DNA of 64,000 nucleotides from Nitricoxidireducens sp046726235 (GTDB lineage: Bacteria; Pseudomonadota; Gammaproteobacteria; Burkholderiales; Rhodocyclaceae). Position 1 is the first letter of the stretch; each line of letters starts with the position of its first letter. The stretch lies in the NCBI GenBank assembly GCA_046726235.1, contig JBKPAD010000007.1, positions 121,115 through 185,114 of the forward strand, written 5' to 3'. The position numbers were made by a program, and so were the translations under genes. Shown here one piece after another: positions 1 through 11,670 of the stretch. Under the pieces are notes generated by a model, which saw only the letters and a program-made list of their open reading frames with translations, was not told where the DNA came from and made no database searches.

Positions 1-515
1 TCCTTGCGCCGTTCGGTCTCGCCAGACCAGGCGAGGAAATACCAGGTGATGAGGTCGGCGAAATAGGCGCCCGAGAGATACGCGAGCTCGGCCTCGCCTT
101 CCTTGGCGACCAGCCGATAGAGATTGTGCAGGCGCAGGTAGTGCGGGAACGGCGCCAGCATCGTGGTGTGGTTGCCGAGAAAGCAGGTCTTCAGCAGGAA
201 GCGGCGTTCATCGAGGTCGAGGCGGTCGAGGTCGGGCTCGACGAGCAGCCGCAGCAGCGGATCGCGATAGTGGCCGGCGTCGATCTGCGCGCAATAGTCG
301 TCGATCTGGTCGAGCAGCACGGGCACGAAATTGACGACGGCGCGGACCTTCGGATGGCGCTCGAGATGCGCCGCCATGTCGGTGTAGTCCTTGATCGCGT
401 GCATCAGCACCCAGGGCAGCACGAACTCGCCCGGCCCCTCGCCGCGCGAGTGGTCGCGGTAGTCCGGCTGGTGCATGTGCCAGAGGAAGACGAGGTCGAG
501 GTTGTGTCCCGGCAT
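1..515 (-). CDS. Glycoside hydrolase family 57 protein, N-terminal part (runs off the window)
   Basis: Reading leftwards from an ATG at 515 the frame stays open to the window edge, giving about 171 residues. It begins MPGHNLDLVFLWHMHQPDYR; WHMHQPDYR is the signature opening of GH57 alpha-amylase/4-alpha-glucanotransferase/branching-type enzymes, whose catalytic domain is a (beta/alpha)7 barrel. The start lies 13 bases after the glgC stop on the same strand, so the two are probably cotranscribed, glgC first. The context points to cytoplasmic glycogen or maltodextrin turnover. The nucleophile and acid/base region lies outside the window, so activity and exact specificity cannot be judged. GH57 is secure; the substrate is inference. 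Confidence 0.85.
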   Translation of the reverse strand, partial: MPGHNLDLVFLWHMHQPDYRDHSRGEGPGEFVLPWVLMHAIKDYTDMAAHLERHPKVRAVVNFVPVLLDQIDDYCAQIDAGHYRDPLLRLLVEPDLDRLDLDERRFLLKTCFLGNHTTMLAPFPHYLRLHNLYRLVAKEGEAELAYLSGAYFADLITWYFLAWSGETERRK

Positions 516-528
516 GGATTGAATTCGT

Positions 529-1833
<1,305 letters not shown>

Positions 1834-1882
1834 GGGGGTCTCCTCCGTCGCTACAATAGCCGCAAATGGGGGCGCGTGGATA

Positions 1883-3812
<1,930 letters not shown>

Positions 3813-3823
<11 letters not shown>

Positions 3824-4184
3824 GGGCGCCGGCCGCCAGCAGGCGGTCGATCTCCGCCTCGGCGGCCGTCCAGTTCTCGAGTTCGCGCCCCGGCGCGAAG
3901 CCGTTGCGCTCCGCGATGTAGTACGCGGCCACCTCGACGTAGTAGCGGCGCTGCTCGGCCGTCACCGGATGGTGCTTGCGCGCAGGCGCGCCTGCCGGCC
4001 TGGCGGCCGCGGGCTTCGACGCCGCCTTCGGTTTCGCCGGGGTCTTCGGCTTGGCGGCGGCCTTCGCGGGCTTTTCCGCAGCGGGAGCGGCAGCCTTCTT
4101 CGGAGCCGCCGCTTTCTTGGCCGGCGCCGCCTTGGCCTTCGCCGGTGCGGCCTTCTTGGCGGCCGTCTTCGGTGCAGCTGGCAT
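3813..4184 (-). CDS. Lys/Ala/Pro-rich protein with C-terminal DUF2934 domain
   Basis: 123 residues in two parts. Residues 1 to about 70 are almost only Ala, Lys and Pro with PAKKAAAPKK-type repeats, like the tails of histone H1-like or AlgP proteins. The last about 45 residues (YYVEVAAYYIAERNGFAPGR, then an ENW and a Glu-rich helix) match the small DUF2934 domain. A role as a DNA- or polyanion-binding nucleoid protein is inferred from the tail only; the function of DUF2934 is unknown to me. ATG 4184 is preferred over ATGs at 4190, 4214 and 4217 because AGGAG lies 8 bases before it. It is monocistronic on the minus strand with its own promoter (4232-4260) and overlaps the glgB stop tail to tail. 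Confidence 0.75.
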
Positions 4185-4231
4185 CGTCATCTCTCCTGTG
4201 AGTTTGTTTTGCATCAAATGGTTATGACTTC

Positions 4232-4260
4232 ACGATATTTCACGCACGCCGCGAGGTCAA
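4232..4260 (-). promoter_or_regulatory. Probable sigma-70 promoter of the DUF2934 gene
   Basis: On the minus strand TTGACC (4260-4255) is followed after exactly 17 bases by TATCGT (4237-4232), about 48 bases before the chosen ATG at 4184. Four or five of six bases match each consensus hexamer. It lies in the 111-bp gap after glk, which holds nothing else that I can recognise. Confidence 0.5.
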
Positions 4261-4295
4261 GGCTTGGTTCGACCGGCGCGGCTGCGAGGGGTGCT

Positions 4296-5228
4296 TCAGG
4301 CCAGCAATGCGGCGCCCTTGAGACCGATATCGGGGTCGGTGACGACATGGACGGGCATGCGCTGTGCCAGCCCGGCATGGACGCCCTTGGCGCGGAAGGC
4401 GCGCAGGAAGCTGCCGGAACGCATGGCGGGCAGCACCTTGGCGGCGATGCCGCCGGCGAGGAACACGCCGCCGCGCGCCATGACGGCGAGCGCCATGTCG
4501 CCGGCGTAGGCGCCGTAGGCCGACAGGAACGCGTCGAGCGAGCGCGCGGCGCTCCGCTCGCCGGCCAGCGCGCGTTCGGCGACGGCTGCCGCGTCGGCAT
4601 CCTCGCCCGCCAGGATGCGATGGATCGCGGCGAGGCCGGGACCGGAGATCACGTGCTCGGCAATCACGCGGCCGCGCTCGGCGAGCAGCGCGGCATGGAT
4701 GCGCGACTGCACGCCGTCCTGCGGCGAGAAGCCGACGTGACCGCCCTCGCCGGGCAGCACGCGCATCTCGGGGCCGTGTCCCGAGAGCACCGCCATGCCC
4801 AGCCCGGTGCCGGCGCCGACCACCAGACGCACGCCTTCGCACAGGGGCTCGCCTGCCTGCAGCGTGACCAGGTCGTCGGGTGCGGCCGCCGCCGCCCCGG
4901 CAGCCGCGCCGGCAAAGTCGTTGACCAGCACCAGCGGCGGCAGGCCGAAATGCGTGCCGCAGCGTGCGCCGTCGACCGTCCAGGGCAGGTTGGTGATGCG
5001 CGCGGAGAGGCCGCTGTCCTCGACCGGACCGGCGACCGCAAGGCAGCCGCCCGTCACGCCGGCGGCGAACGCCGACGCATCGGCGCGGAAGGCGGCGAAG
5101 AGTTCGTCGAAGCCGGCGTGCGCCGCGCACTCGTAGCGGCGTTGGAAGACGAAGCCCGGCCTGCCTTCGACGATCTCTGCGATGCCCAGCAGGGCCTTGG
5201 TGCCGCCGATGTCGCCGCAGACGATCAT
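4296..5228 (-). CDS. glk: Glucokinase
   Basis: 310 residues, bacterial Glk family (E. coli 321). It phosphorylates glucose to glucose 6-phosphate with ATP in the cytoplasm. The phosphate-1 motif CGDIGGTKALLG is at residues 5-15 and the catalytic Asp in VLVNDFAGAA is D104, matching D100 of E. coli Glk. The adenosine-loop region VGAGTGLGMAVL and the EGGHVGFSP segment are present. It starts 15 bases after the thyA stop on the same strand, with GGGAG ahead of its ATG, so thyA-glk is probably one transcript. Near glgC/glgB it can feed glucose released from glycogen back into metabolism. ROK-family membership was considered, but the length and the EGGHVGFSP block fit the Glk group better. Confidence 0.92.
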   Translation of the reverse strand: MIVCGDIGGTKALLGIAEIVEGRPGFVFQRRYECAAHAGFDELFAAFRADASAFAAGVTGGCLAVAGPVEDSGLSARITNLPWTVDGARCGTHFGLPPLVLVNDFAGAAAGAAAAAPDDLVTLQAGEPLCEGVRLVVGAGTGLGMAVLSGHGPEMRVLPGEGGHVGFSPQDGVQSRIHAALLAERGRVIAEHVISGPGLAAIHRILAGEDADAAAVAERALAGERSAARSLDAFLSAYGAYAGDMALAVMARGGVFLAGGIAAKVLPAMRSGSFLRAFRAKGVHAGLAQRMPVHVVTDPDIGLKGAALLA

Positions 5229-5243
5229 GACGGCAATCGCTCC

Positions 5244-6038
5244 CTAGACCGCGACCGGCGCCGCGATGTGGGGATGCGGATCGTAGCCTTCGAGCGTGAA
5301 GTCCTCGTAGCGGAAGCCGAAGATGTCCTTCACGGCGGGGTTGATGCGCATCGTCGGCAGGGCGCGCGGCTCGCGCGCGAGCTGCAGTTGCGCCTGCTCG
5401 AGGTGATTGGAGTAGAGGTGCGCGTCGCCGAAGGTGTGCACGAATTCGCCGGGCTTGTAGCCGCACACCTGCGCCAGCATCATGGTGAGCAGGGCGTAGG
5501 AGGCGATGTTGAACGGCACGCCGAGGAAGATGTCGGCGCTGCGCTGGTAGAGCTGGCACGACAGCTTGCCGTCGGCGACGTAGAACTGGAACAGCGCGTG
5601 GCAGGGCGGCAGCTTCATCTTCGGCACGTCGGCCGGATTCCACGCCGAGACGATGTGGCGGCGCGAATCCGGGTTGTTCCTGAGGCCGTCGACGAGTTCG
5701 GTGATCTGGTCGACCTCGCCGCCGCCGTCCACCGGCCAGTGGCGCCACTGGTGGCCGTAGACCGGGCCGAGGTCGCCGTTCTCGTCGGCCCACTCGTCCC
5801 AGATGCGCACGCCGTTGTCCTTGAGCCACTTGATGTTGGTCTCGCCGCGCAGGAACCACAGCAGTTCGACGATGATCGAACGCAGGTGCAATTTCTTGGT
5901 CGTCAGCACGGGGAATCCGGCGGCGAGGTCGAAGCGCATCTGCCAGCCGAACACCGAGCGCGTGCCGGTGCCGGTGCGATCGGATTTCACTTGCCCGTGT
6001 TCGAGCACGTGGCGCATCAGGTCGAGGTATGGGCGCAA
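5244..6038 (-). CDS. thyA: Thymidylate synthase
   Basis: 264 residues, exactly the length of E. coli ThyA. It methylates dUMP to dTMP with methylenetetrahydrofolate. The nucleophile is C146 in LPPCHALFQF, the same number as in E. coli. Other family blocks are RTGTGTRSVFG (phosphate-binding Arg21), the RRHIVSAWNPAD loop, QRSADIFLGVPFNIASYA and the C-terminal HPHIAAPVAV. The start fits the family (MRPYLDLMRHVLEHG). Divergent from the M17 aminopeptidase across 44 bp. In many proteobacteria folA follows thyA; here glk follows instead. Confidence 0.98.
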   Translation of the reverse strand: MRPYLDLMRHVLEHGQVKSDRTGTGTRSVFGWQMRFDLAAGFPVLTTKKLHLRSIIVELLWFLRGETNIKWLKDNGVRIWDEWADENGDLGPVYGHQWRHWPVDGGGEVDQITELVDGLRNNPDSRRHIVSAWNPADVPKMKLPPCHALFQFYVADGKLSCQLYQRSADIFLGVPFNIASYALLTMMLAQVCGYKPGEFVHTFGDAHLYSNHLEQAQLQLAREPRALPTMRINPAVKDIFGFRYEDFTLEGYDPHPHIAAPVAV

Positions 6039-6047
6039 GGCGGCTCC

Positions 6048-6053
6048 TATAAT
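6048..6053 (+). promoter_or_regulatory. -10 box (TATAAT) upstream of the M17 peptidase gene
   Basis: A perfect TATAAT lies 29 bases before the ATG at 6083, inside the thyA/aminopeptidase divergent gap. No convincing -35 hexamer is seen at 16-18 bases, so this is a partial promoter call. Confidence 0.35.
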
Positions 6054-6082
6054 TGGCGAATCATTTTAATGGAAAGCCCGCC

Positions 6083-7540
6083 ATGTCCCTGCCGCGAGTG
6101 AAATGTCGCGCCGCCGTTTCTCCCAAGGAACTCGACGGCTATTCGCATGTGTTGTATCTGCTGCCCGCGGGCGACAAGCTGCCGGCCGACCTGCCGGCGT
6201 CCGGGCTCTGGCAGGCGGTGCTGAAGCGGCGCGACGTCAAGGCGGACGAGCTGGCGAAGTCGCCGGCGGCGGTCGATCTGCCGCAGGGCGGCCGCGCCGC
6301 TTGCGTGATGATCGACGCGAAGCAGACGCGCTTCGAGCGCCTGACGGCCTTGCGCAAGGCGGTGAGTGCGCTGCTCGAGGAGAGCCCCGCTGAAATCGCG
6401 ATCATCGATTGGGGCGCGGGCCGCGACGCCGCGTTGGATGCAACGTACGTCGCCTGCGTCAACGGCGTGCCGCTGCCGGCGCGCAAGAAGAAGGCGGCGA
6501 CGCCGCTGGCGCACATCGTCCTGCACTCGACGCTGCACGACGCCGACCTGGCGCCGGTGCTGGCGCTCGCGCGCGGCAACCACCTGGCGCGCGAACTGAC
6601 GGCGCTGCCGCCGAACGAGCTGACGCCGGGCACCTACCGCAAGCGCATCCGCGCGCTGGCGGCGCAGCAGGGCTGGAAGCTCGAGGAATACGGTTTCGCC
6701 AAACTGAAGAAGATGGGCGCCGGCGCCTTCTGCGCCGTGGCGCAAGGTTCCGACCATCAGGATGCCGCCATCGTGCATCTCTCTTGGCGGCCGAAGAAGG
6801 CGAAGCGCCGCGTCGCGCTCGTCGGCAAGGGCATCTGCTTCGACACCGGCGGCCACAACCTCAAGCCGGCGCGCTACATGCAGGGCATGCACGAGGACAT
6901 GAACGGCTCTGCCGTCGTGCTCGGCCTGCTGCAGGCGATCGCCGAGATGAAGCTGCCGGTCGCCGTCGACGCCTGGCTGGCGATCGCGCACAACCACCTG
7001 TCGCCCGGCGCCTACAAGCAGAACGACATCGTCACGGCGCTCGACGGCACCACGATCGAGGTCGTGCACACCGACGCGGAAGGCCGCATGGTGCTCGCCG
7101 ACACGCTGACGCTGGCGGCGCGCGAGAAGCCGGAGCTGATCGTGGATTTCGCGACGCTGACGGGCAGCATGCACACGGCGCTCGGCACCCGCTACTCGGG
7201 CGTGTTCGCCACCGACGACGCGCTGGCCGTGCAGGCGATCGGCGCCGGCCGCGCCAGCGGCGAGCGCGTCTGCGCCTTCCCGCTCGATGCCGACTACGAG
7301 GCCGGCGACAGCGGGCTCGAGTCGAAGGTGGCCGACGTCAAGCAATGCACGATGGCGGGCGAAGCCGACCACATCCTCGCCGCGCGCTTCCTCAAGCGCT
7401 TCACCAACGAACTGCCGTGGATCCACGTCGATCTCTCGGCCGCCAACTGCGGCGGTGGGCTGGGCGCCGTCGGCACCGACCTGACGGGCTTTGGCGTGGC
7501 CTGGGGCGCGACCCTGATGTCGCGCTGGCTCGACGCGTAG
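6083..7540 (+). CDS. Leucyl aminopeptidase family (M17) metallopeptidase
   Basis: 485 residues. The C-terminal two thirds is an M17 catalytic domain: GKGICFDTGGHNLKP (metal-binding Asp), HEDMNGSAVV, and HTDAEGRMVLAD, the family signature with the ligand Asp and Glu and the catalytic Arg. M17 enzymes use two metal ions to remove N-terminal residues from peptides; PepA-like members also bind DNA. The N-terminal about 160 residues are divergent from PepA, and GGHNLKP replaces the usual GGISLKP, so this is the subgroup commonly annotated as a putative aminopeptidase rather than PepA itself. ATG 6083 is chosen because GGAAAG precedes it by 6 bases; a TTG 30 bases upstream is in frame but has no Shine-Dalgarno. 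Confidence 0.88.
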   Translation: MSLPRVKCRAAVSPKELDGYSHVLYLLPAGDKLPADLPASGLWQAVLKRRDVKADELAKSPAAVDLPQGGRAACVMIDAKQTRFERLTALRKAVSALLEESPAEIAIIDWGAGRDAALDATYVACVNGVPLPARKKKAATPLAHIVLHSTLHDADLAPVLALARGNHLARELTALPPNELTPGTYRKRIRALAAQQGWKLEEYGFAKLKKMGAGAFCAVAQGSDHQDAAIVHLSWRPKKAKRRVALVGKGICFDTGGHNLKPARYMQGMHEDMNGSAVVLGLLQAIAEMKLPVAVDAWLAIAHNHLSPGAYKQNDIVTALDGTTIEVVHTDAEGRMVLADTLTLAAREKPELIVDFATLTGSMHTALGTRYSGVFATDDALAVQAIGAGRASGERVCAFPLDADYEAGDSGLESKVADVKQCTMAGEADHILAARFLKRFTNELPWIHVDLSAANCGGGLGAVGTDLTGFGVAWGATLMSRWLDA

Positions 7541-7552
7541 CGGCGCCGCCGG

Positions 7553-9598
7553 TTAGTTCGCCGGCCGCGGCGATGTCTCGAGCGGCGGCTCGGCGTCGCC
7601 CGCGCCGCCCGGTTCCAGCCAGCGCTCGACCATGCTGCGCAGCGTGCGCGCCTGCACCGGCTTGGGCAGGTAGTCGTTCATGCCGGCGGCGAGACATTTC
7701 TCGCGGTCGCCGACCATCGCGTTGGCGGTCAGCGCGACGATCGGCGTGCGGCAACCGAGGCGGCGCAGTTCGCGCGTCGCTTCGTAGCCGTCGATCATCG
7801 GCATCTGGCAGTCCATCAGGATCAGGTCGTAGTCGTTGCGGCTGGCCGCATCCAGCGCCGCGTGGCCGTTCTCGGCGACGTCGATGCGGGTGTAGCCGAG
7901 CTGGCGCAGCAAGGCCTGCGCGATCTGGCAATTGACGGCGTTGTCCTCGACGAGCAGCAGGCGCACCTGATCGCGCGATGCGAGCGAATGGCGCGTGAGC
8001 AGCGGGCGCGGGGCGCGGCCGTCGATGACCTCCGCCTGAGCCGCGGCCGGCTGAGAGGGCCGCTCCGTGCCGGACATCGGCGGCTCGCCGGCCGTCCGCG
8101 CCTGGCGCTGGAGCGCCACGGTGAACCAGAAGCTCGAGCCCCTGCCTTCGACGCTGTCCACGCCGACGTCGCCGCCCATGATCTGGGTCAGGCTGCGCGA
8201 AATCGCCAGGCCGAGACCGGTGCCGCCGTACCGCCGCGTCGTCGTGACGTCGGCCTGCTCGAACGGGTCGAAGATGCGATCGAGCGCCGCCGCGGGAATG
8301 CCGGCGCCGGTATCGGTGATGACGAAGCGCAGCACGACCTGATCGTCGATCGAGCGTTCGAGCGTCACGGCGAGTTCCACCGTGCCGCGCTCGGTGAACT
8401 TGATGGCGTTGCCGACGAGGTTGACCAGGATCTGTCGCAGGCGGCCGGGGTCGCCGCGCAGCAGCATCGGAACCTCGGGAGCGATGCGCCAGGTGAACCC
8501 GAGCCGCTTTTCGGTCGCGCGCATGCACTGAAGGCCGGCGAAGTCCTCGAGCAGCTTGTGGAGATTGAAGTCGATCCTCTCGATGGTGAGCTTGTTGGCT
8601 TCGATCTTCGAGAAGTCGAGGATGTCGTTGATGATCGCCAGCAGCGCGTCGGCACTCGACTTGACGATGCGGGCGAACTCGCGCTGCTCGGCGCCGAGGG
8701 GCGTCCCGAGCAGCAGCTCGGTCATGCCGATGATGCCGTTCATCGGCGTGCGGATCTCGTGGGACATCATGGCGAGGAATTCGCTCTTGGCGCGGTTGGC
8801 CTCCTCTGCGTGGTCGCGTGCCTGGATCAGTTCGCGTTCGCCGAGCACGCGCGCGGTGACGTCGTGGAAGCTGAAGACGCGGCCGACGATCTGCTCGCGC
8901 AGGTATTGCGGCCGCGACTTGCGCTCGAACACGCGCCCGTCGGCGAGGTCGAGGATGTCGAAGCTCTCTTCGTCCGGGCCCGCGGCGATGTCGGCGAGGC
9001 GCTTGCGGTACGGCGTGGGGTCGGTCAGCTGGTCGGCGAGGAAGTCGAAGACCAGGGCGTCCTCGCCGCGATACAGCAGGTCTTCCGGCAGGCGCCACAT
9101 CTCGGCGAAGCGGCGGTTCATGTTGACGATGCGGCTCCCCGGATCGACGACGAGGATGCCGTCGACGGTCGCCTCGAGCGTGGCGCGCAGCTGCGAGGTC
9201 ATTTGCGCCAGGTCGGCTGCGGCCTGCTTTTCGGCGCGCGCGTCGCGCACGCGCAGTGCGAGCCACTCCCGTCCATCGTCGGCGAAGCGTCGGATCGTGC
9301 GCGCGACTGCCACCAGGCTGCCGTCGGAGCGGCGGTAGAGGCTTTCCGCGTCGTCGAGCTCGCCGCGGCCGCCGGCCTGGACGTCCTGCCAGTAGAAGAC
9401 GTCGGCGAGCGCGCTCTCGATGTCGGTGATCAGCTTCGCCGTCAGTTCCTCGCGCCGATAGCCGAGGCGCTCGCAGGCGGTGCGGTTGGCGGCGCGGATG
9501 GCGAGCGTCGTCGGGTCTACGAGCAGCAGCATCTCGTCGGCATGATCGAGCAGCAGCAGTTCGAGCTGCGGCTCGCGCGGCGGCGGCCGGGCGCTCAC
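7553..9598 (-). CDS. Hybrid sensor histidine kinase (PAS-PAS-HisKA-HATPase-REC)
   Basis: 681 residues, no membrane segment, so a cytoplasmic sensor. Two PAS domains (about 15-120 and 135-255) precede the HisKA dimerisation helix with the phospho-acceptor H280 in MSHEIRTPMNGIIGM. The HATPase domain carries VNLVGNAIKF (N box), DTGAGIP (G1) and GGTGLGLAIS (G2). A C-terminal receiver domain (about 545-660) has acidic pocket E551-D552, phospho-acceptor D596 in LILMDCQMP and K646. No HPt domain is fused, so phosphotransfer must go elsewhere. The start is GTG 9598, whose GTGA overlaps the stop of the HD-GYP gene; translational coupling suggests the kinase works with that phosphodiesterase. Signal and partner regulator are unknown. 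Confidence 0.9.
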   Translation of the reverse strand: MSARPPPREPQLELLLLDHADEMLLLVDPTTLAIRAANRTACERLGYRREELTAKLITDIESALADVFYWQDVQAGGRGELDDAESLYRRSDGSLVAVARTIRRFADDGREWLALRVRDARAEKQAAADLAQMTSQLRATLEATVDGILVVDPGSRIVNMNRRFAEMWRLPEDLLYRGEDALVFDFLADQLTDPTPYRKRLADIAAGPDEESFDILDLADGRVFERKSRPQYLREQIVGRVFSFHDVTARVLGERELIQARDHAEEANRAKSEFLAMMSHEIRTPMNGIIGMTELLLGTPLGAEQREFARIVKSSADALLAIINDILDFSKIEANKLTIERIDFNLHKLLEDFAGLQCMRATEKRLGFTWRIAPEVPMLLRGDPGRLRQILVNLVGNAIKFTERGTVELAVTLERSIDDQVVLRFVITDTGAGIPAAALDRIFDPFEQADVTTTRRYGGTGLGLAISRSLTQIMGGDVGVDSVEGRGSSFWFTVALQRQARTAGEPPMSGTERPSQPAAAQAEVIDGRAPRPLLTRHSLASRDQVRLLLVEDNAVNCQIAQALLRQLGYTRIDVAENGHAALDAASRNDYDLILMDCQMPMIDGYEATRELRRLGCRTPIVALTANAMVGDREKCLAAGMNDYLPKPVQARTLRSMVERWLEPGGAGDAEPPLETSPRPAN

Positions 9599-11022
9599 GG
9601 CGCGGCGGCTGGCTTCCCGGCGTCGGCGTCGAAATAGTAGCTGACGCGTTTGCGGGGCGACAGGTAGTCGAAGATCGGCCGCGGCAGTTGCGCCGGGCGG
9701 ATCGCCTGACTGATGCTGATTTCTGGCTCGGCCTCCAGGTCGACGATGATGGCATCGTGCTTCGGCACGTCTGGGTCGTAGATGACCACGTTGGGCTTGA
9801 GCGGCCGCGCGGCGTTGATCGAGACCACGAGGCCGACGACGTCGTTGTTGAGCCGCACCACCGTGCCCGGCGGGAAGACGCCGAGGCAGCGGATGAATAT
9901 CTGCAGCAGCTTCGGGTCGAAGCGCTGCCGTTGCTGGGCGAACATCAACGACAGCGCTTCGTGCGGCGTCAGCGCGGTGGCGAGGTTCACCGGGTTGCAG
10001 AGGTTGTCGTAGTGGTTGGCGACGACCACGATGCGCGCCAGCAGGTCGATGGCCTCGCCCTTGAGCCGGCGCGGATAGCCGCTGCCGTCCTGGAATTCGT
10101 GGTGCTGCTCGATGATGGTCTGCACCGCGGGCGCGAGGCCGATGCGCTTGGCGATGTCCACGCCGTAGCTGCAATGCATCTCGCGGATTTCGCGTTCGAC
10201 GCGCGTCAGCGGCTCGATTTTCGCGAGAACCTTGCCAGGCACGTCGGAAAGACCGATGTCGTGGAACAGGCAGCCGACGCCGAGCAGGTTCAACTGCCCG
10301 GCGTCGAGGCCGACCTCGCGGCCGATCATCAGCGCCAGCACGCTGACGTTGATGGCGTGCAGATAGACCTCCTCGCCGGGCTTCTCGCTCATCACCTGGA
10401 TCGCCACTTCGGGTGCGGCGAGGAAGGTGTCGACCATCTGCGCCACGAGCTTCTCGCTGCGGGCGACGGTTTCCTTCGGCTTGGAGAAGACGTCCTTGGT
10501 GATGGCGCGCACCGTCGCGGCGGCGCTGACGAAGGCTTCCTGGACCTTGGCGATCTGCGCGCGATGCTCGCGCAGCTTTTCGGCGCGTCCGCGTTTGGCG
10601 GCCATGGCGGCCCGGTTGGCCTCGGCATCCATGTCCGCGAGGCCCTCGTCGGCGACGGCGGCGAGCGCGGCGCTGGCGCGCGCGGCGCCGTCGAGGTCCT
10701 TGCGCTCGGCGCCGGCGGCCAGAGAAGCTTCGTAGTCCGCGGCGGGCAGGTCGGCGGCTGCGAGGGCATCGGTGCCGGCGGCCGCGTCGGCGGGAATCGG
10801 AGGTGTCGCCTGGGCGGCGGGGGTCGTCGGCCGCGCATCGCTGCGCGCCGGATCCCAGCGCAGCCGCTCCAGCCCGAGGCTGCGGATGGTGCGGATCTGG
10901 TCGTCGGAACGGATCTTGAAGTTGTTGAAGCTGAACGGATGGTCCATCCAGCCGACATCGAGATAGACGTAGACGCCTATCCGAAGCTGGTCAGCGGTGA
11001 TCCAGTAGTCTTGTTCCGCCAC
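9595..11022 (-). CDS. HD-GYP domain c-di-GMP phosphodiesterase with DUF3391 N-terminus
   Basis: 475 residues. The N-terminal DUF3391 domain (ITADQLRIGVYVYLDVGWMD, residues 9-28) is typical of one HD-GYP subgroup. An Ala/Pro-rich linker (about 65-130) leads to the HD-GYP domain: H254-D255 in LFHDIGLSD, then HHEFQDGSGYP (H307-P317), both motifs intact. HD-GYP proteins hydrolyse c-di-GMP to pGpG or GMP. The start is a GTG without a good Shine-Dalgarno. It overlaps the hybrid kinase by 4 bases and begins 30 bases after the mogA stop, so it could be part of a darP-mogA-HDGYP-kinase transcript. With the MshE c-di-GMP sensor in this window, pilus control is a plausible output. Confidence 0.92.
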   Translation of the reverse strand: MAEQDYWITADQLRIGVYVYLDVGWMDHPFSFNNFKIRSDDQIRTIRSLGLERLRWDPARSDARPTTPAAQATPPIPADAAAGTDALAAADLPAADYEASLAAGAERKDLDGAARASAALAAVADEGLADMDAEANRAAMAAKRGRAEKLREHRAQIAKVQEAFVSAAATVRAITKDVFSKPKETVARSEKLVAQMVDTFLAAPEVAIQVMSEKPGEEVYLHAINVSVLALMIGREVGLDAGQLNLLGVGCLFHDIGLSDVPGKVLAKIEPLTRVEREIREMHCSYGVDIAKRIGLAPAVQTIIEQHHEFQDGSGYPRRLKGEAIDLLARIVVVANHYDNLCNPVNLATALTPHEALSLMFAQQRQRFDPKLLQIFIRCLGVFPPGTVVRLNNDVVGLVVSINAARPLKPNVVIYDPDVPKHDAIIVDLEAEPEISISQAIRPAQLPRPIFDYLSPRKRVSYYFDADAGKPAAAP

Positions 11023-11052
11023 GAAGTGATGCCGGCAGTGAGCCAGCCGGCA

Positions 11053-11670
11053 TTATGCCGCGCGGCTGGGTCGGCGTGCCGATTTCGGACGAAAGGCCTC
11101 GACGACGGCGGGTTGGGTTTCGACCCAGGGGCCGCCGATGAGGTCGAGGCAATACGGCACGGCGGCGAAGATGCCCGGCACGACGGCCTTGCCGTCCGCA
11201 TCCTTCGCGCCTTCGAGGGTTTCCTTGATCGACTTCGGCTGGCCCGGCAGGTTCAGGATCAGCGTCTTGCCGCGGATGGCGCCGACCTGGCGCGAGAGGA
11301 TCGCCGTCGGCACGAAGTGCAGCGAGATCTGGCGCATCTGCTCGCCGAAGCCGGGCATCAGCTTGTCGGCCACGGCCATGGTCGCCTCCGGCGTGACGTC
11401 GCGCGGCGCCGGGCCGGTGCCGCCGGTGGTCAGCACCAGATGGCAGCCGAGGTCGCAGAGCTCGACCAGCGTGCGCTCGATGGTCGGCTGGTCGTCGGGA
11501 ATCAGGCGCGTCTCCATGCGCCAGGGCGTCGCCAGCGCGGCGGCGAACCACTCGCGCAGCGCGGGAATGCCCTTGTCTTCGTAGGTGCCGGCAGAGGCGC
11601 GGTCTGAAATCGAGACGAGGCCGATCAGCAGCTCGTCATGCGTCGGCAGTTCCAGCGTCATCTGCGTCAT
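11053..11670 (-). CDS. mogA: Molybdopterin adenylyltransferase
   Basis: About 205 residues. MogA adenylylates molybdopterin, preparing it for molybdate insertion by MoeA. The MoCF-binding core is clear: LLIGLVSISDRASAGTYEDK near the N-terminus, LVLTTGGTGPAPRDVTPEAT in the middle and LILNLPGQPKSIKETLEGA. The length and the MogA-specific opening distinguish it from MoaB. Two ATGs, 11670 and 11661, are both possible; either overlaps the end of darP by at least 26 bases, consistent with coupled expression. A consumer of the cofactor, the Moco enzyme MsrP, is encoded further along in this window. Confidence 0.93.
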   Translation of the reverse strand: MTQMTLELPTHDELLIGLVSISDRASAGTYEDKGIPALREWFAAALATPWRMETRLIPDDQPTIERTLVELCDLGCHLVLTTGGTGPAPRDVTPEATMAVADKLMPGFGEQMRQISLHFVPTAILSRQVGAIRGKTLILNLPGQPKSIKETLEGAKDADGKAVVPGIFAAVPYCLDLIGGPWVETQPAVVEAFRPKSARRPSRAA

